DNA of 64,000 nucleotides, from contig NZ_MJIC01000004.1 of assembly GCF_001758465.1 (NCBI RefSeq), positions 1 through 64,000 of the forward strand, written 5' to 3'. The notes under the pieces are model-generated. The model had not been told where the DNA came from. It did no database searches and saw only the letters and a list, made by a program, of their open reading frames with translations. Positions 17,449 through 26,890 of this stretch are shown piece by piece; position 1 is the first letter of the stretch; the number at the start of each line of letters is the position of its first letter. Both the position numbers and the translations under genes were made by a program. This stretch comes from Marisediminitalea lipolytica. Its GTDB lineage: Bacteria > Pseudomonadota > Gammaproteobacteria > Enterobacterales > Alteromonadaceae.

Positions 17449-19232
17449 TGAATCCTCTGCAAACCATACTTACTTTAATTAATCAAAAGCAGTACCCCGA
17501 GGGTAAGCAAGCCGCTACTTCATTGCTGAAGCGAAATAAAGGCGGGCGCCATCAACCCATACTCTTGCGTTTAAGAGCTACGTGCTGTTTTGCCTTGCAA
17601 GAATATAAACAGGCGATCGATGATCTGCAACAAGCCTGCATGCTAGGAATGGAAGACGGCGAAATTTATGTAAACCTAGCTAAAGCGTATTTTTTCATTG
17701 ATGAAATTCCTAAGGCCTTTAGCAATATCTCTAAGGCATTATCGTATAAAGATCGTTTCTATTCTCAGGCAGTAATATTCCTGCATAAATCTCTTTTAAA
17801 CCACCTTCATGAATCAGAACTCAGTGTTCTCTCAGACTTTTTAAGTGCAGAATTGGTGATTGGTGACCAAGCTAAAAATGCATTAGCGAATATATTTTTA
17901 ACGCAGGAAAAAATAGATGAGGCCTTGCAGGTATTGAGTTCTGTTGAATCTACTGGCTCCGCCGATATTGAAATGACCATAGCCGTAGCGCAAAGGCTAA
18001 AAGGGGATAGCCAAAAGGCGGTGACAAGGTTACTTTCTGTTAAAGACCAATTTGGCAGTCACCATGCAATTTTCCATCAACTTGGTAATTGTTATTCTGA
18101 CTTGGGCGAACTTCGTACTGCCTGTCAGTATTATGAGGCAGCAATTGCGTTAAATGACCAATACAGATTTAGTCATTTTAATATTGCCGAACTATTATAT
18201 CAGCAGGGTTTGGCTGACAGTATGCTGACCAGCTATGAGCTTCTGGATACAAAAAATCGATTCAATATTTACACCTTTAAAGACTATCTGCAGTTTTTAC
18301 TGAGGTTGAATGCTTATGACAAGGTCTTAAATGTACTGGAAGGGTATAAAGTACAATTTAAGAGCCGCTCATTGCTGTATTTCAGAGCTGAGGCGGAAAG
18401 GCTTAACGGAAGCGAACAAAAAGCACTGCAAACCATTAAAGCTATTGAACCTGAATTACTCACTAACGACGAGTTATGCCAACTGTCTCAGCACTTGATT
18501 TCCACTAAAGAATACGTGTTAGCTCAGGCGTTTTTAAATCGAGTGCTGTCATTGGACAAATTCAACCAGTGGGCTTTTTCGTTGTATTTTTTATTGTCAA
18601 AAAATTCGGTGGTGCCCGCTCCCCAGATACTAAGATATGAAGATTATATTTTTGATTATCAGATAAAGGCTCCTGAAAATTATGACAGTACTGAGGACTA
18701 TCTTAAAGCGCTCTCTACGCGACTGAATCAGATGCACTCCGTCTCAAAAAATAGCCCACTCAACCTGACAATTCAGGGGGGAACACAAACCCAGGCAAAC
18801 TTATTTGCAGTAAAAGACCCATTGATAACGCATTTAAGCTCTGAGTTTCATCGTTGTGTGAGCCAAACATTAACTGAGATGACTAAAAAAAAGGTACTCC
18901 ACGAAGGATTTTACCGGCAAGGTCAAACCTACTGTAGTGGTTCCTGGTCAATTAATACTAAGGAAGAAGGAAACCATTCGAATCATATACACCCAATGGG
19001 TTTAGTGAGCTCAGTTTGTTATATTTCGCTTCCTGAATGTATATCAGAGGATAATGGCGCAATACAATTTGGCGTACCGCCATTTTTAACATCATTCGTT
19101 CCTCAAAGCGTAAAGTACAGGCCTCGTACTGGTGTCTTATTGGTTTTCCCTTCCTGTTTCTGGCACGGCACTCTTCCATTAAAAGGCGGAAACAACAGGC
19201 TAACTGTGGCCGCTGACTTTGTTGTGAAATAA
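17448..19232 (+). CDS. TPR protein with C-terminal 2OG-Fe(II) oxygenase domain
   Basis: A 594-residue protein with degenerate TPR repeats over about residues 1-385 and a putative 2-oxoglutarate/iron dioxygenase domain at about 400-594. In the latter, HIHPMG (His513, His515), FPSCFWHGTLP (His573) and Arg584 in NNRLTVAADF match the conserved iron- and 2OG-binding positions of the 2OG-Fe(II) family often annotated as TIGR02466. The canonical HxD is replaced by HxHP, as in that family. The TPR part suggests a protein or peptide substrate (inference). It is coupled to the upstream methyltransferase, with no signal peptide, so cytoplasmic. Confidence 0.8.
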   Translation: MNPLQTILTLINQKQYPEGKQAATSLLKRNKGGRHQPILLRLRATCCFALQEYKQAIDDLQQACMLGMEDGEIYVNLAKAYFFIDEIPKAFSNISKALSYKDRFYSQAVIFLHKSLLNHLHESELSVLSDFLSAELVIGDQAKNALANIFLTQEKIDEALQVLSSVESTGSADIEMTIAVAQRLKGDSQKAVTRLLSVKDQFGSHHAIFHQLGNCYSDLGELRTACQYYEAAIALNDQYRFSHFNIAELLYQQGLADSMLTSYELLDTKNRFNIYTFKDYLQFLLRLNAYDKVLNVLEGYKVQFKSRSLLYFRAEAERLNGSEQKALQTIKAIEPELLTNDELCQLSQHLISTKEYVLAQAFLNRVLSLDKFNQWAFSLYFLLSKNSVVPAPQILRYEDYIFDYQIKAPENYDSTEDYLKALSTRLNQMHSVSKNSPLNLTIQGGTQTQANLFAVKDPLITHLSSEFHRCVSQTLTEMTKKKVLHEGFYRQGQTYCSGSWSINTKEEGNHSNHIHPMGLVSSVCYISLPECISEDNGAIQFGVPPFLTSFVPQSVKYRPRTGVLLVFPSCFWHGTLPLKGGNNRLTVAADFVVK

Positions 19233-19702
19233 CAAACTGAACAAAATGTTTACTCAGCTGTAGAATACTGGGGCAAGTTATTTCAACCACCGAAGTGAGT
19301 TTATCAGTTTCGATTTAATTTGGTTGCTTACATAGATTCCATCAGAAATACCGCATGCAAAGAGCCTCCACAGGCTGGTCGGACTTTACTGATTAAATCG
19401 AATAACTGTTCACGAGATGTTGTGTATATTTTGTAATTTATTTACACTTTGAGAAGTTTTATAACATACCGCGAACAGCTGATTTGTATAATCACTGACC
19501 AAACAAAAGGGGATTCCTCAGGTGCAGGAGCTTGTTACTTGACTCCTTTATTGATCTCGTGTGACTATAAGACGTTCGTAGTATTGGTGTCACTCTGGCA
19601 AATACTACCTTCCTAAAATATAGATAAATTTTATACGCCCCTTGCGAAGCAGTATTTTTATTACAAGTCGCAAGGATTCAAATAAGAAATTGGTTGGGAA
19701 CT
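19233..19702. other. Intergenic region upstream of the TonB2-type operon
   Basis: A 470-base gap. It contains a long-range perfect inverted repeat (19309-19402, listed separately) and an 8-bp leader hairpin, CCTTGCGA (19640-19647) with TCGCAAGG (19668-19675), 27 bases before the DUF3450 start. I saw no Fur box, although TonB systems are often iron-regulated, and no convincing sigma-70 promoter. Confidence 0.6.
19309..19402 (+). repeat. 11-bp inverted repeat enclosing a small hairpin
   Basis: TTCGATTTAAT (19309-19319) and ATTAAATCGAA (19392-19402) are perfectly complementary. Between them lies AGCCT-CCAC-AGGCT (19363-19376). The RNA could fold as a closed 94-nt domain, but no T-run follows and no family is recognised. 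Confidence 0.35.
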
Positions 19703-20476
19703 ATGTCCAAAATGAGCAAGAGAACTCTTATTGCTTCTACTATGATGGGTGCATTCGCACTGACTGGTAGCGCAGTCGTCTCTGCAACGACTCTGAGCGA
19801 TCTTCATAACGAAGAAGCAAAGATTCACGCGGCTGCAGCGAAATCTCAAGAAAAGATCAACGCACTTTTCGAACAGTCACAAGAACTGTTAGTAGAATAC
19901 CGTGGTGTTGTAGATGAAACAGAAAACCTGAAAATCTACAACGATTACCTGGCGAGCCTGGTTGCTGACCAGCAGCGTGGTATCGATTCTTTACAGAAAC
20001 AAATCGACAGCATCGAAGATACCAAGCAAGGTATCGTTCCTCTGATGTTCCGCATGATCGACAGCCTGGAGAAATTCATCGAGCTGGACGTTCCAATTCG
20101 CCTGGAAGAGCGTAAAGAGCGTATCGAGAAACTGCGTGACCTGATGTCTAACTCGAATGTAACCGTTTCCGAACAGTTCCGTCAGGTGCTGGATGCTTAC
20201 CTGATTGAAACCGAATACGGCACGCGCATCGCGTCTTACCAGGGTACTCTGGATGACAACGGTACTGAAGTAACAGTTGATTTCTTCAACCTTGGCCGTA
20301 CTGCAATGCTGGCTCTGTCACTGGACCAAAAACACGCATGGGTTTGGAACAACGACACTCGTTCTTGGGAAGCACTGGGTGATGAATACCTGGGTTCTGT
20401 TAATGAAGCCGTTAAAATGGCTAATGGTCTAGTTCCGGCTGACCTGATTAAACTTCCAATTAAAGCAGCGGAGTAA
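19703..20476 (+). CDS. DUF3450 protein of the TonB2/TtpC system
   Basis: A 257-residue exported protein with a signal peptide (about 1-29, ending AVVSAT), a coiled-coil segment (about 35-100) and a globular C-terminus. This is the DUF3450 family, whose genes lead TonB2-type operons in Vibrio and relatives. The function is not firmly known; it probably supports the periplasmic assembly of the energiser. The ATG at 19703 is chosen, although the Shine-Dalgarno is weak (GGGA at 19696) and a TTG at 19694 is in frame. Codon use is strongly biased, suggesting high expression of this operon. Confidence 0.88.
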   Translation: MSKMSKRTLIASTMMGAFALTGSAVVSATTLSDLHNEEAKIHAAAAKSQEKINALFEQSQELLVEYRGVVDETENLKIYNDYLASLVADQQRGIDSLQKQIDSIEDTKQGIVPLMFRMIDSLEKFIELDVPIRLEERKERIEKLRDLMSNSNVTVSEQFRQVLDAYLIETEYGTRIASYQGTLDDNGTEVTVDFFNLGRTAMLALSLDQKHAWVWNNDTRSWEALGDEYLGSVNEAVKMANGLVPADLIKLPIKAAE

Positions 20477-20482
20477 GCGTTA

Positions 20483-21841
20483 ATGAAACCAGTATTTAAA
20501 TCTCTACTCGCCGCTGCGACGGTAGCGGTTATGTCTTCAACTGCGGTAGCACAAGAGCCAGCATCTCTGCAAGACCTGCTGAACTCTGTAAAAGCTAACC
20601 GTTCATCTGAAGCAAAAATCAACGCTCAGCGTGAAGCTGAGTTCCAATCAGCTCGTGCAGACAAGCAAGCGCTGCTGCGTAAAGCTCAGTCTCAACTGAA
20701 AGCCGAGCAAGACCGTGGTGATCGTTTACAGAAGCAATTCTCTGACAACGAAGTAACCCTGAACGAAAAAGCCGCTGAACTGGAACAAGCAACCGGTACG
20801 TTAGGTGAGATGTTCGGTGTGGTACGTCAGGCCTCTTCTGAAGCTTATGGTCGTATTGCTACTTCAATCGTTAGTGCTCAGTATCCTGGCCGTGACGACT
20901 TCCTGGCTCGTATGTCTGAAGAATCTAAAGGTCTTCCTAACATCGACGAACTGGAAGAACTGTGGATCTCTCTGCAAACTGAAATGACTGAACAGGGTTC
21001 AGTAGTTAAATTTACTACTGACGTAATCAGCCTGGAAGGTGGTACAACTTCACAAGAAATTCTGCGTGTTGGTACCTTTAACCTGGTTGGTGACGAAGGT
21101 TACCTGACTTACGACGACGAGAACGACATCGTTCAGCCGCTGGGTCGTCAGCCTGATGGTTACCTGGTATCTGCAGCAGAAGGCGCTCGTGCAGCTACTT
21201 CTGGTTTCGTACCATTCTATGCTGACCCTTCACGTGGTCAAATCCTGGGTCTGTTAAAGCAAAAAGCGACTATGGCTGAGCGTTATCACGCGGGTGGCGT
21301 AGTTGGTTATGTAATCACTGGTATGCTGGCTATCGGCCTGCTAATTGGTCTTTACAAGCTGATCACCCTGACTTTAGTTGGCGGCAAAATCCGTTCACAG
21401 CTTAAAAACCCAGCATCACCTTCAGAAAGCAACCCTCTGGGTCGTATCCTGAAAGTGTACAGCGAAAACAAGGGTGTTGATGCAGAAAGCCTGGAGCTGA
21501 AACTGGATGAAGCAATTCTGAAAGAACTGCCAAGCATTGATTCTGGTATCAACGTAATCAAAATCTTCGCTGCAATCGCACCGTTACTGGGTCTGTTAGG
21601 TACAGTACTGGGTATGATCGCAACTTTCCAAACTATCACACTGTTCGGTACTGGTGACCCACGTATGATGGCGGGAAGTATCTCTATGGCACTTGTAACT
21701 ACCGCGCAAGGTATCATTGCAGCTCTGCCATTAATCCTGACGCACAGCATTGTTGCCTCTAAGAGCAAGCAGATCGTTCACATCCTGGACGAGCAGACTG
21801 CAGGCATCATCGCTGCTCACGCAGAGTCGGAGAAAGCATAA
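20483..21841 (+). CDS. ttpC: TtpC-like MotA/TolQ/ExbB protein with long periplasmic domain
   Basis: A 452-residue protein. A signal peptide (about 1-24, ending STAVAQ) and a periplasmic coiled-coil region (about 35-110) precede the ExbB-like proton-channel domain. The domain has membrane segments near 272-292, 353-376 (APLLGLLGTVLGMIATF) and 395-418. The long N-terminal extension distinguishes TtpC, the fourth component of Vibrio TonB2 systems, from ordinary ExbB. It lies 6 bases after the DUF3450 gene and directly before a short ExbB. It is predicted to form part of the inner-membrane motor that powers TonB-dependent uptake. Confidence 0.9.
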   Translation: MKPVFKSLLAAATVAVMSSTAVAQEPASLQDLLNSVKANRSSEAKINAQREAEFQSARADKQALLRKAQSQLKAEQDRGDRLQKQFSDNEVTLNEKAAELEQATGTLGEMFGVVRQASSEAYGRIATSIVSAQYPGRDDFLARMSEESKGLPNIDELEELWISLQTEMTEQGSVVKFTTDVISLEGGTTSQEILRVGTFNLVGDEGYLTYDDENDIVQPLGRQPDGYLVSAAEGARAATSGFVPFYADPSRGQILGLLKQKATMAERYHAGGVVGYVITGMLAIGLLIGLYKLITLTLVGGKIRSQLKNPASPSESNPLGRILKVYSENKGVDAESLELKLDEAILKELPSIDSGINVIKIFAAIAPLLGLLGTVLGMIATFQTITLFGTGDPRMMAGSISMALVTTAQGIIAALPLILTHSIVASKSKQIVHILDEQTAGIIAAHAESEKA

Positions 21842-21842
21842 T

Positions 21843-22367
21843 ATGGTTTACCTGATTGGATTATGGGAATCGGTCAGGGACTTTATCGCTACCGGCGGTG
21901 ACGTGTTATACGCCGTTGCTGCCGCGCTCTTTCTCATGTGGGTATTAATGATTGAGCGCTACTGGTATTTGACATCAGTATTTCCAAAAATGAAGAAACA
22001 AATTATTCAGGATTGGAATGCCCGTGCAGATACTAAGTCATGGTATGCGCATAGAATCCGTGAAGCGTGGATCTCCGAGGCTTCAGATCAACTGAATGCC
22101 AGAATGCTTATCATTCGTACGTTGGTAGCTATGTGTCCGTTAATCGGTCTGCTAGGTACTGTAACCGGGATGATCAGCGTGTTTGAGACAATGGCAACGC
22201 AAGGCACGAGTAACGCACGTCTTATGGCGGGTGGTATCTCGATGGCTACTATCCCGACAATGGCGGGTATGGTCGCGGCGTTGTCTGGGCTGTTTATCAG
22301 TACTCGTCTCGAAGCGAAGGTTAAGATTGCGCGGGAAAAGCTAGTTGATAGCTTGCCGTATCATTAG
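21843..22367 (+). CDS. exbB2: ExbB-type proton channel protein
   Basis: A 174-residue MotA/TolQ/ExbB protein with three membrane segments (about 18-38, 95-118 with CPLIGLLGTVTGMISVF, and 135-158). The start is the ATG at 21843, one base after the ttpC stop (TAATATG), so translation is coupled. It should form the pentameric channel around ExbD that converts proton-motive force into TonB movement. Confidence 0.93.
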   Translation: MVYLIGLWESVRDFIATGGDVLYAVAAALFLMWVLMIERYWYLTSVFPKMKKQIIQDWNARADTKSWYAHRIREAWISEASDQLNARMLIIRTLVAMCPLIGLLGTVTGMISVFETMATQGTSNARLMAGGISMATIPTMAGMVAALSGLFISTRLEAKVKIAREKLVDSLPYH

Positions 22368-22378
22368 AGAGAGAGATT

Positions 22379-22777
22379 ATGGCTCGAAAAGTCAGAACCG
22401 AAGAGGAAGATGCAGCGATTGATATGACGCCCATGCTGGACATCGTATTTATCATGCTGATCTTCTTTATCGTGACAACGGTTTTCGTTAAGGAAGCCGG
22501 TATTGAAGTAAACAAGCCCGATGCGAGCCGAGCGTTCTTACACAAAAATGCTAACATTTTCATTGCGATCACCGAAGATGGTAATGTGTGGTTAGATAAA
22601 CGCGAGGTGTCTGTAGACAGCGTCAGGGCTAACTTAGAGCGATTACTTACGGAGCAACCAACTGACTATGTGTTTATTCAGGCTGATATTAAAGCCAAAC
22701 ACGGTGTTGTGGTTGAAGTCATGGACCAGGTTAAAGCCGCCGGCATTGACCGTGTAGCAGTAGCAGCGAGGAACTAA
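22379..22777 (+). CDS. exbD2: ExbD/TolR family biopolymer transport protein
   Basis: A 132-residue protein with a short cytoplasmic N-terminus, one membrane helix (about 21-38, LDIVFIMLIFFIVTTVFV) and a periplasmic domain. The essential proton-carrying aspartate is Asp21 in DMTPMLDIVF. A purine-rich Shine-Dalgarno (GAGAGAGA) precedes the ATG. Partner of the adjacent ExbB. Confidence 0.95.
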   Translation: MARKVRTEEEDAAIDMTPMLDIVFIMLIFFIVTTVFVKEAGIEVNKPDASRAFLHKNANIFIAITEDGNVWLDKREVSVDSVRANLERLLTEQPTDYVFIQADIKAKHGVVVEVMDQVKAAGIDRVAVAARN

Positions 22778-22780
22778 CCA

Positions 22781-23392
22781 ATGATTAGATTTATCGCTTC
22801 TATTCTTATCGGTGCAGCCGTAGCCTTTGGCTTGTTCGTAGTAATGGCAAAGCTGATAGAAAACTCAGCGCGTCCAATGGATGAAATCCCTGATGCGCCG
22901 GTGATTGATATCGTGATGCAGCCGCCGGAAGAAGATACGCAAACGCGTACTCGTGTTCCGCCTCCGCCGCCTCCGCCGCCACAACAGCCGCCAAAAATGG
23001 AGCCTGTTGAGCCGGAAGAAGCTGAGCCGGATGCCGATGGCTTTAGTCTGGATATCCCAAGTGTGGACACCGGTGGTGTTGGCGTAAACATTGGTGGTGT
23101 TGGCGCGATGCAGAGTGATGGTGACGCAACGCCTATCGTTCGTATCGATCCAAAATATCCGCCGCAGGCAGCACGTGATGGTAAAGAGGGTTGGGTTAAA
23201 CTCCAGTTTACTATCAACGAAGATGGTTCAGTTGGTGATATCGATGTTATCGATGCCGACCCAAAACGTATCTTTGACCGTGAAGCCCGTCGAGCTTTGG
23301 CGAAGTGGAAATACAAGCCTAAGATCGTTGACGGCAAGCCTGTGAAACAGCCAAACATGTTTGTACAACTAGACTTTAAACTGGAGCAATAA
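22781..23392 (+). CDS. tonB2: TonB energy transducer (TonB2 type)
   Basis: A 203-residue TonB protein with an N-terminal membrane anchor (about 1-25), a short proline-rich spacer (about 50-65, [18 protein letters not shown]) and a C-terminal TonB domain (about 115-203, with the conserved [18 protein letters not shown]). The short periplasmic spacer is typical of TonB2 rather than TonB1 proteins. It starts 3 bases after exbD. It should contact the TonB boxes of receptors, including the three in this window. Confidence 0.95.
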   Translation: MIRFIASILIGAAVAFGLFVVMAKLIENSARPMDEIPDAPVIDIVMQPPEEDTQTRTRVPPPPPPPPQQPPKMEPVEPEEAEPDADGFSLDIPSVDTGGVGVNIGGVGAMQSDGDATPIVRIDPKYPPQAARDGKEGWVKLQFTINEDGSVGDIDVIDADPKRIFDREARRALAKWKYKPKIVDGKPVKQPNMFVQLDFKLEQ

Positions 23393-23394
23393 TC

Positions 23395-24663
23395 ATGTTG
23401 AAATCCACTCTGTTTAAAAAGTCTTTGGTAGTAGCCGCTCTGACGCTGGGTTCAGCTTTAGCGCTGCCGGCGGCAGCGCAAAGTTCGGCCCCGGTGGTTT
23501 GTCCAGGCTATGAAAAAGGTACAACCAACCTGGTTGGTGAACGCGTTGGTAAGAAAGTTCAAAAGGCCTTTGAAGCATACAACGAAGATTTAATTGATGA
23601 TGCCATCACGATTTTATCGGAAATTGATGCCAAAGAAGACTTTGACACAGCTTACGTAAATCGCTTTTTAGGTAATATTCTGGCCACTAAAGACGATATG
23701 GGACAAAAAGCCCTTAAGTTATTAGTGTCCTCTGTAACGCCAAAGGTGTTAAACGATCTTGAGCATTCACAAACGCTTAAGCTGGTTGCGGACCTGAGCT
23801 TACAGGAAAAAGAATATAAACAAGCGATCAAGTATTATCAGGAATGGTTAGATTTTACCTGTAAAGAAGATCCGGAAGTGTATCTGCGCATGGCGAATGC
23901 GTATTACGAACTGAAGGATTACGCATCGGTAATCGCGCCGGCTGATAAGTCTATTGCGTTGTACGAAAAGCCTAACAAAAACTCATACGTGCTGAAGTTG
24001 TCAGCATACTATGAGCGTAAGATGTACAAAGAAACCGTTGCGGTTGCTGAGGACATCGTAAACACCTTCCCTGAAGAGGCGAAATGGTGGGTACAGTTAG
24101 GTCAGTTCTATCTGATGATTGAAGACTACAAAAAGTCGCTTTCAACATTAGAAGTAGCGTATAACCAGGGCTTCTTAGACAAACCAAACCTGTTAAAAAT
24201 GCTGTCTCAGCTTTATGCCACAAACAATATGCCTTTCAAGGCAGCAGAAGTGCTGTCTAAGAATATTGCCAATGGCAAAATTGAGAAAACCGCTGACAAC
24301 CTTGCCGCTGTAGCTAACAGCTACCACCAGGCAATGGAATATGAGTCAGCTGCTAAGTTTTATCAGCAAGCCGCCGAGATGTCTTCCGATCCGGAATTCT
24401 ATCGTAAGCAAGGTGTTCTGTTACTGGTTGCAGAAGATTATAAAGGTGCTATCACAGCCCTGAATAATGCACTGGAACGTGGTGTTGAAGACCCTGCTAA
24501 AGTGCACTTCAGTCTGATGGAAGCTAACTTCTATGCGGGTAAGTTTAAACAAGCTTACGAGCATATTAAGGAAGCTAAGAAGGACAAGTCATTACGCCGT
24601 AACGCGAATGCCTGGGAACCTTACATCAAACAGAAAGCCAAAAACCGCGGTATCAATATCTAA
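23395..24663 (+). CDS. Periplasmic TPR protein of the TonB2 operon
   Basis: A 422-residue exported protein with a signal peptide (about 1-28, ending LPAAAQ) and TPR-type helical repeats over about residues 50-410. The homologous position in Vibrio TonB2 operons holds a TPR protein of unknown role. It begins 2 bases after tonB, and its Shine-Dalgarno lies within the tonB end (GGAG). It is the last gene of the operon, followed by a strong terminator. It probably scaffolds the periplasmic part of the energiser (inference). Confidence 0.85.
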   Translation: MLKSTLFKKSLVVAALTLGSALALPAAAQSSAPVVCPGYEKGTTNLVGERVGKKVQKAFEAYNEDLIDDAITILSEIDAKEDFDTAYVNRFLGNILATKDDMGQKALKLLVSSVTPKVLNDLEHSQTLKLVADLSLQEKEYKQAIKYYQEWLDFTCKEDPEVYLRMANAYYELKDYASVIAPADKSIALYEKPNKNSYVLKLSAYYERKMYKETVAVAEDIVNTFPEEAKWWVQLGQFYLMIEDYKKSLSTLEVAYNQGFLDKPNLLKMLSQLYATNNMPFKAAEVLSKNIANGKIEKTADNLAAVANSYHQAMEYESAAKFYQQAAEMSSDPEFYRKQGVLLLVAEDYKGAITALNNALERGVEDPAKVHFSLMEANFYAGKFKQAYEHIKEAKKDKSLRRNANAWEPYIKQKAKNRGINI

Positions 24664-24667
24664 TCGA

Positions 24668-24694
24668 AAAAGCGCCTTTTAAGGCGCTTTTTTT
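24668..24694. terminator. Bidirectional terminator between tonB2 operon and tmcA
   Basis: AAAAGCGCCT-TTTA-AGGCGCTTTT is a 10-bp stem followed by TTT on the plus strand. It is preceded by an A-run that provides a T-tail on the minus strand. It separates the convergent operons. Confidence 0.92.
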
Positions 24695-24731
24695 CACTTG
24701 TTCTCCGCTTCTTTGCCCTAATCCGGCGTCT

Positions 24732-26837
24732 TTAATTCACACCAATTAATCTTTCGAGACAGGCTTTAATTTCTAGTTCTGCCGCCTTTTTACCGGTCAA
24801 CCTGTAGCGCTTTGCAAAAGTACTAATATCGTTAATGTGGGAAATAAAATCGCCCAGTAAGCTAAGGTCGTTAGCGGGCACCAGGCTACTCTGGCTGAGT
24901 TGTTGTTGGTACCACTGAATCGGACCACGGGCATGCTGAACACTGCGCTTACCATCAATGATCTGCCGCAGCATAAGGGTGCAGCATTCGGCTAGAGCAG
25001 AATCATCCAGGCTCGTCTGTGGCTCGGTAAAAAGGGCAGGCGTGGGATGAAGTTGGAGTTCCTGTCTGTAGCGCTGACTGATCAGTGGCTGATAGGACTG
25101 ACATTTCGCTGTTAGGGGCCGTAACATTAATAAGCTGTATTCACCACTTGAGGCATCCTGTTTTAAGCCAGGCTTTGCCGGGATGAATCCCGCCTGCAGC
25201 CAAAAACGTTGTAAGTCGCCGGTAACGCCAAAAGACGTTGTCAGCGCATCGACGTTTGCATCATTTGCCCGCGCCAGAAGCGATTGAATAAGTTTAGAGG
25301 CAATATGCTGACGCCGATAGGCGGGTAACACGGCAATACGGTTTATACGCCAGTAGGTGAGAGTGGCGAGATCGGGCGCGGCGGTTAATAAAGCCAGTCC
25401 CTGCGCAGACAGGTGGCCGTTTACGCGCCTGGTGCCACAGGCAATGGCTGCGGATAAAGGTGCTAAAGCCTTGGTTCCTTCTGACTGAAAGTTAACAACG
25501 CCTATCAACTTTTCTCCTGCCCAGGCCAGCAGGGTTTCATTCTGGGGGGAATCGTAAAGCCGGATAAGCTCATCTGCACTGGTTTGATAATGGGCTTGCA
25601 TCAGCAGAGGCAGCAATTGTTGATTGAGTGGATTGCCTGGCTGGCTTTTGTCTGCCAGCGTGATGTTAATCTCATGCTGGTTTACGCACGAGGTTGTCTG
25701 AGCCTCCTCGATAACATCATCCTGCTGTGTTAAACAAAAGGCCTTATACCAAAAGGTCTCAAGGGGGTCCTCAGGATACCATCGCACCGGCGTGGTCAGG
25801 CGGTAATGACATATATCCGGCCGGTTGTCCGTTAGCCAGGGAAGAAAGCGGGTGATAAACCCCCGTCCCGAACCTTCATAGCCACGCATGGTAGTGGTCA
25901 TTAATACCTGCGAGGCTTGTGCGCAAAGCGCAGTTAATAACGGAATAGGGATGCCTGCGGCTTCGTCAATGATCAGTAACTGATCCTGACATTGTTTTAA
26001 TGCCGGATGATCCAGCGGAACCCACTGACAATGCAGACTGCCAAATTCATAAAAATATTTGTCACTTTGTTCTGCCTGAGGACACAACAGCTTTAGCCCT
26101 TTAAACACCTGAGTAACTGAATCAGCATAGCGACTGGTAACCAGAACCGATTTGCGCTGCGTGGCAAGGTAATAGCCTGCCAGCATTCCAAGTAATGTTG
26201 ATTTTCCGCGGCCGCGATCAGCAGTGAGTAATGCGCTGGGTGTCGCCGATGGCAATGTCAGAGCCTCGAACAGGCTTTGTTGTTCCGCGCTTTTAAATGG
26301 CCATGGGGATGCATCTTGTTTAACTGCTTTTAGCGGTGTGGGTAAAATGGCCTCATGCCCCTCCCGGATAATGGCGACCCCGGCAGCAGAATAAAACTGC
26401 GGTATCAGGCTTGCCCTTATCTCACTAAAACGCAGTGTCTCCCCATAACTTAGGTAATGCCCGGCGTTTTGCTCCTGGTAAGCTGGCCAGCTGTCGAAGT
26501 CAGGACAGCAAAGTACCATGGTGCCGCCGCGGGTAACCGTACCGGCTAAGGCTAAAACGGCGTTGGGTCTTAGTGCTTCATATGCGTCATAAACGGCGAG
26601 CTTGCATTCGGTACCAAGGCGCTGCCTGAAAGCGCTGAGAGCAATCGCTGGCGCTTCTGGCAATAAAGCCTGACCAAGGATTTGGACCTCTTTAGGGTGC
26701 TGTTGCTTTAGCAGGTGAGTGAGTTGCCCGCGGCAAAAAGATTCACTGCCGCTGATAACGAGTAAGCGGCGGTGCAATGACGATGTTTCACTACCAGAGG
26801 CGAGCCAGTTGGTTAAGCTTTTCGGAGTCGGTTCCAA
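24732..26837 (-). CDS. tmcA: tRNA(Met) cytidine acetyltransferase TmcA
   Basis: ATP-dependent enzyme forming N4-acetylcytidine at the wobble position of elongator tRNA-Met. Its 701 residues are arranged as an N-terminal DUF1726 region, a RecD-like helicase domain with Walker A TADRGRGKSTL (about 205-215) and the Walker-B-like LLIIDEAAGIPIPLL, a GNAT acetyltransferase domain (RINRIAVLPAYRRQHIASKLI, about 490-510), and a C-terminal tRNA-binding tail. Length and order match the E. coli protein. It is transcribed away from the AraC-HDOD gene with a short gap. Confidence 0.95.
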   Translation of the reverse strand: MEPTPKSLTNWLASGSETSSLHRRLLVISGSESFCRGQLTHLLKQQHPKEVQILGQALLPEAPAIALSAFRQRLGTECKLAVYDAYEALRPNAVLALAGTVTRGGTMVLCCPDFDSWPAYQEQNAGHYLSYGETLRFSEIRASLIPQFYSAAGVAIIREGHEAILPTPLKAVKQDASPWPFKSAEQQSLFEALTLPSATPSALLTADRGRGKSTLLGMLAGYYLATQRKSVLVTSRYADSVTQVFKGLKLLCPQAEQSDKYFYEFGSLHCQWVPLDHPALKQCQDQLLIIDEAAGIPIPLLTALCAQASQVLMTTTMRGYEGSGRGFITRFLPWLTDNRPDICHYRLTTPVRWYPEDPLETFWYKAFCLTQQDDVIEEAQTTSCVNQHEINITLADKSQPGNPLNQQLLPLLMQAHYQTSADELIRLYDSPQNETLLAWAGEKLIGVVNFQSEGTKALAPLSAAIACGTRRVNGHLSAQGLALLTAAPDLATLTYWRINRIAVLPAYRRQHIASKLIQSLLARANDANVDALTTSFGVTGDLQRFWLQAGFIPAKPGLKQDASSGEYSLLMLRPLTAKCQSYQPLISQRYRQELQLHPTPALFTEPQTSLDDSALAECCTLMLRQIIDGKRSVQHARGPIQWYQQQLSQSSLVPANDLSLLGDFISHINDISTFAKRYRLTGKKAAELEIKACLERLIGVN

Positions 26838-26890
26838 GGTGTTATGTTGGCTTTAAACGAAAACACTGATTGTAACGTGATAATCGCAGC

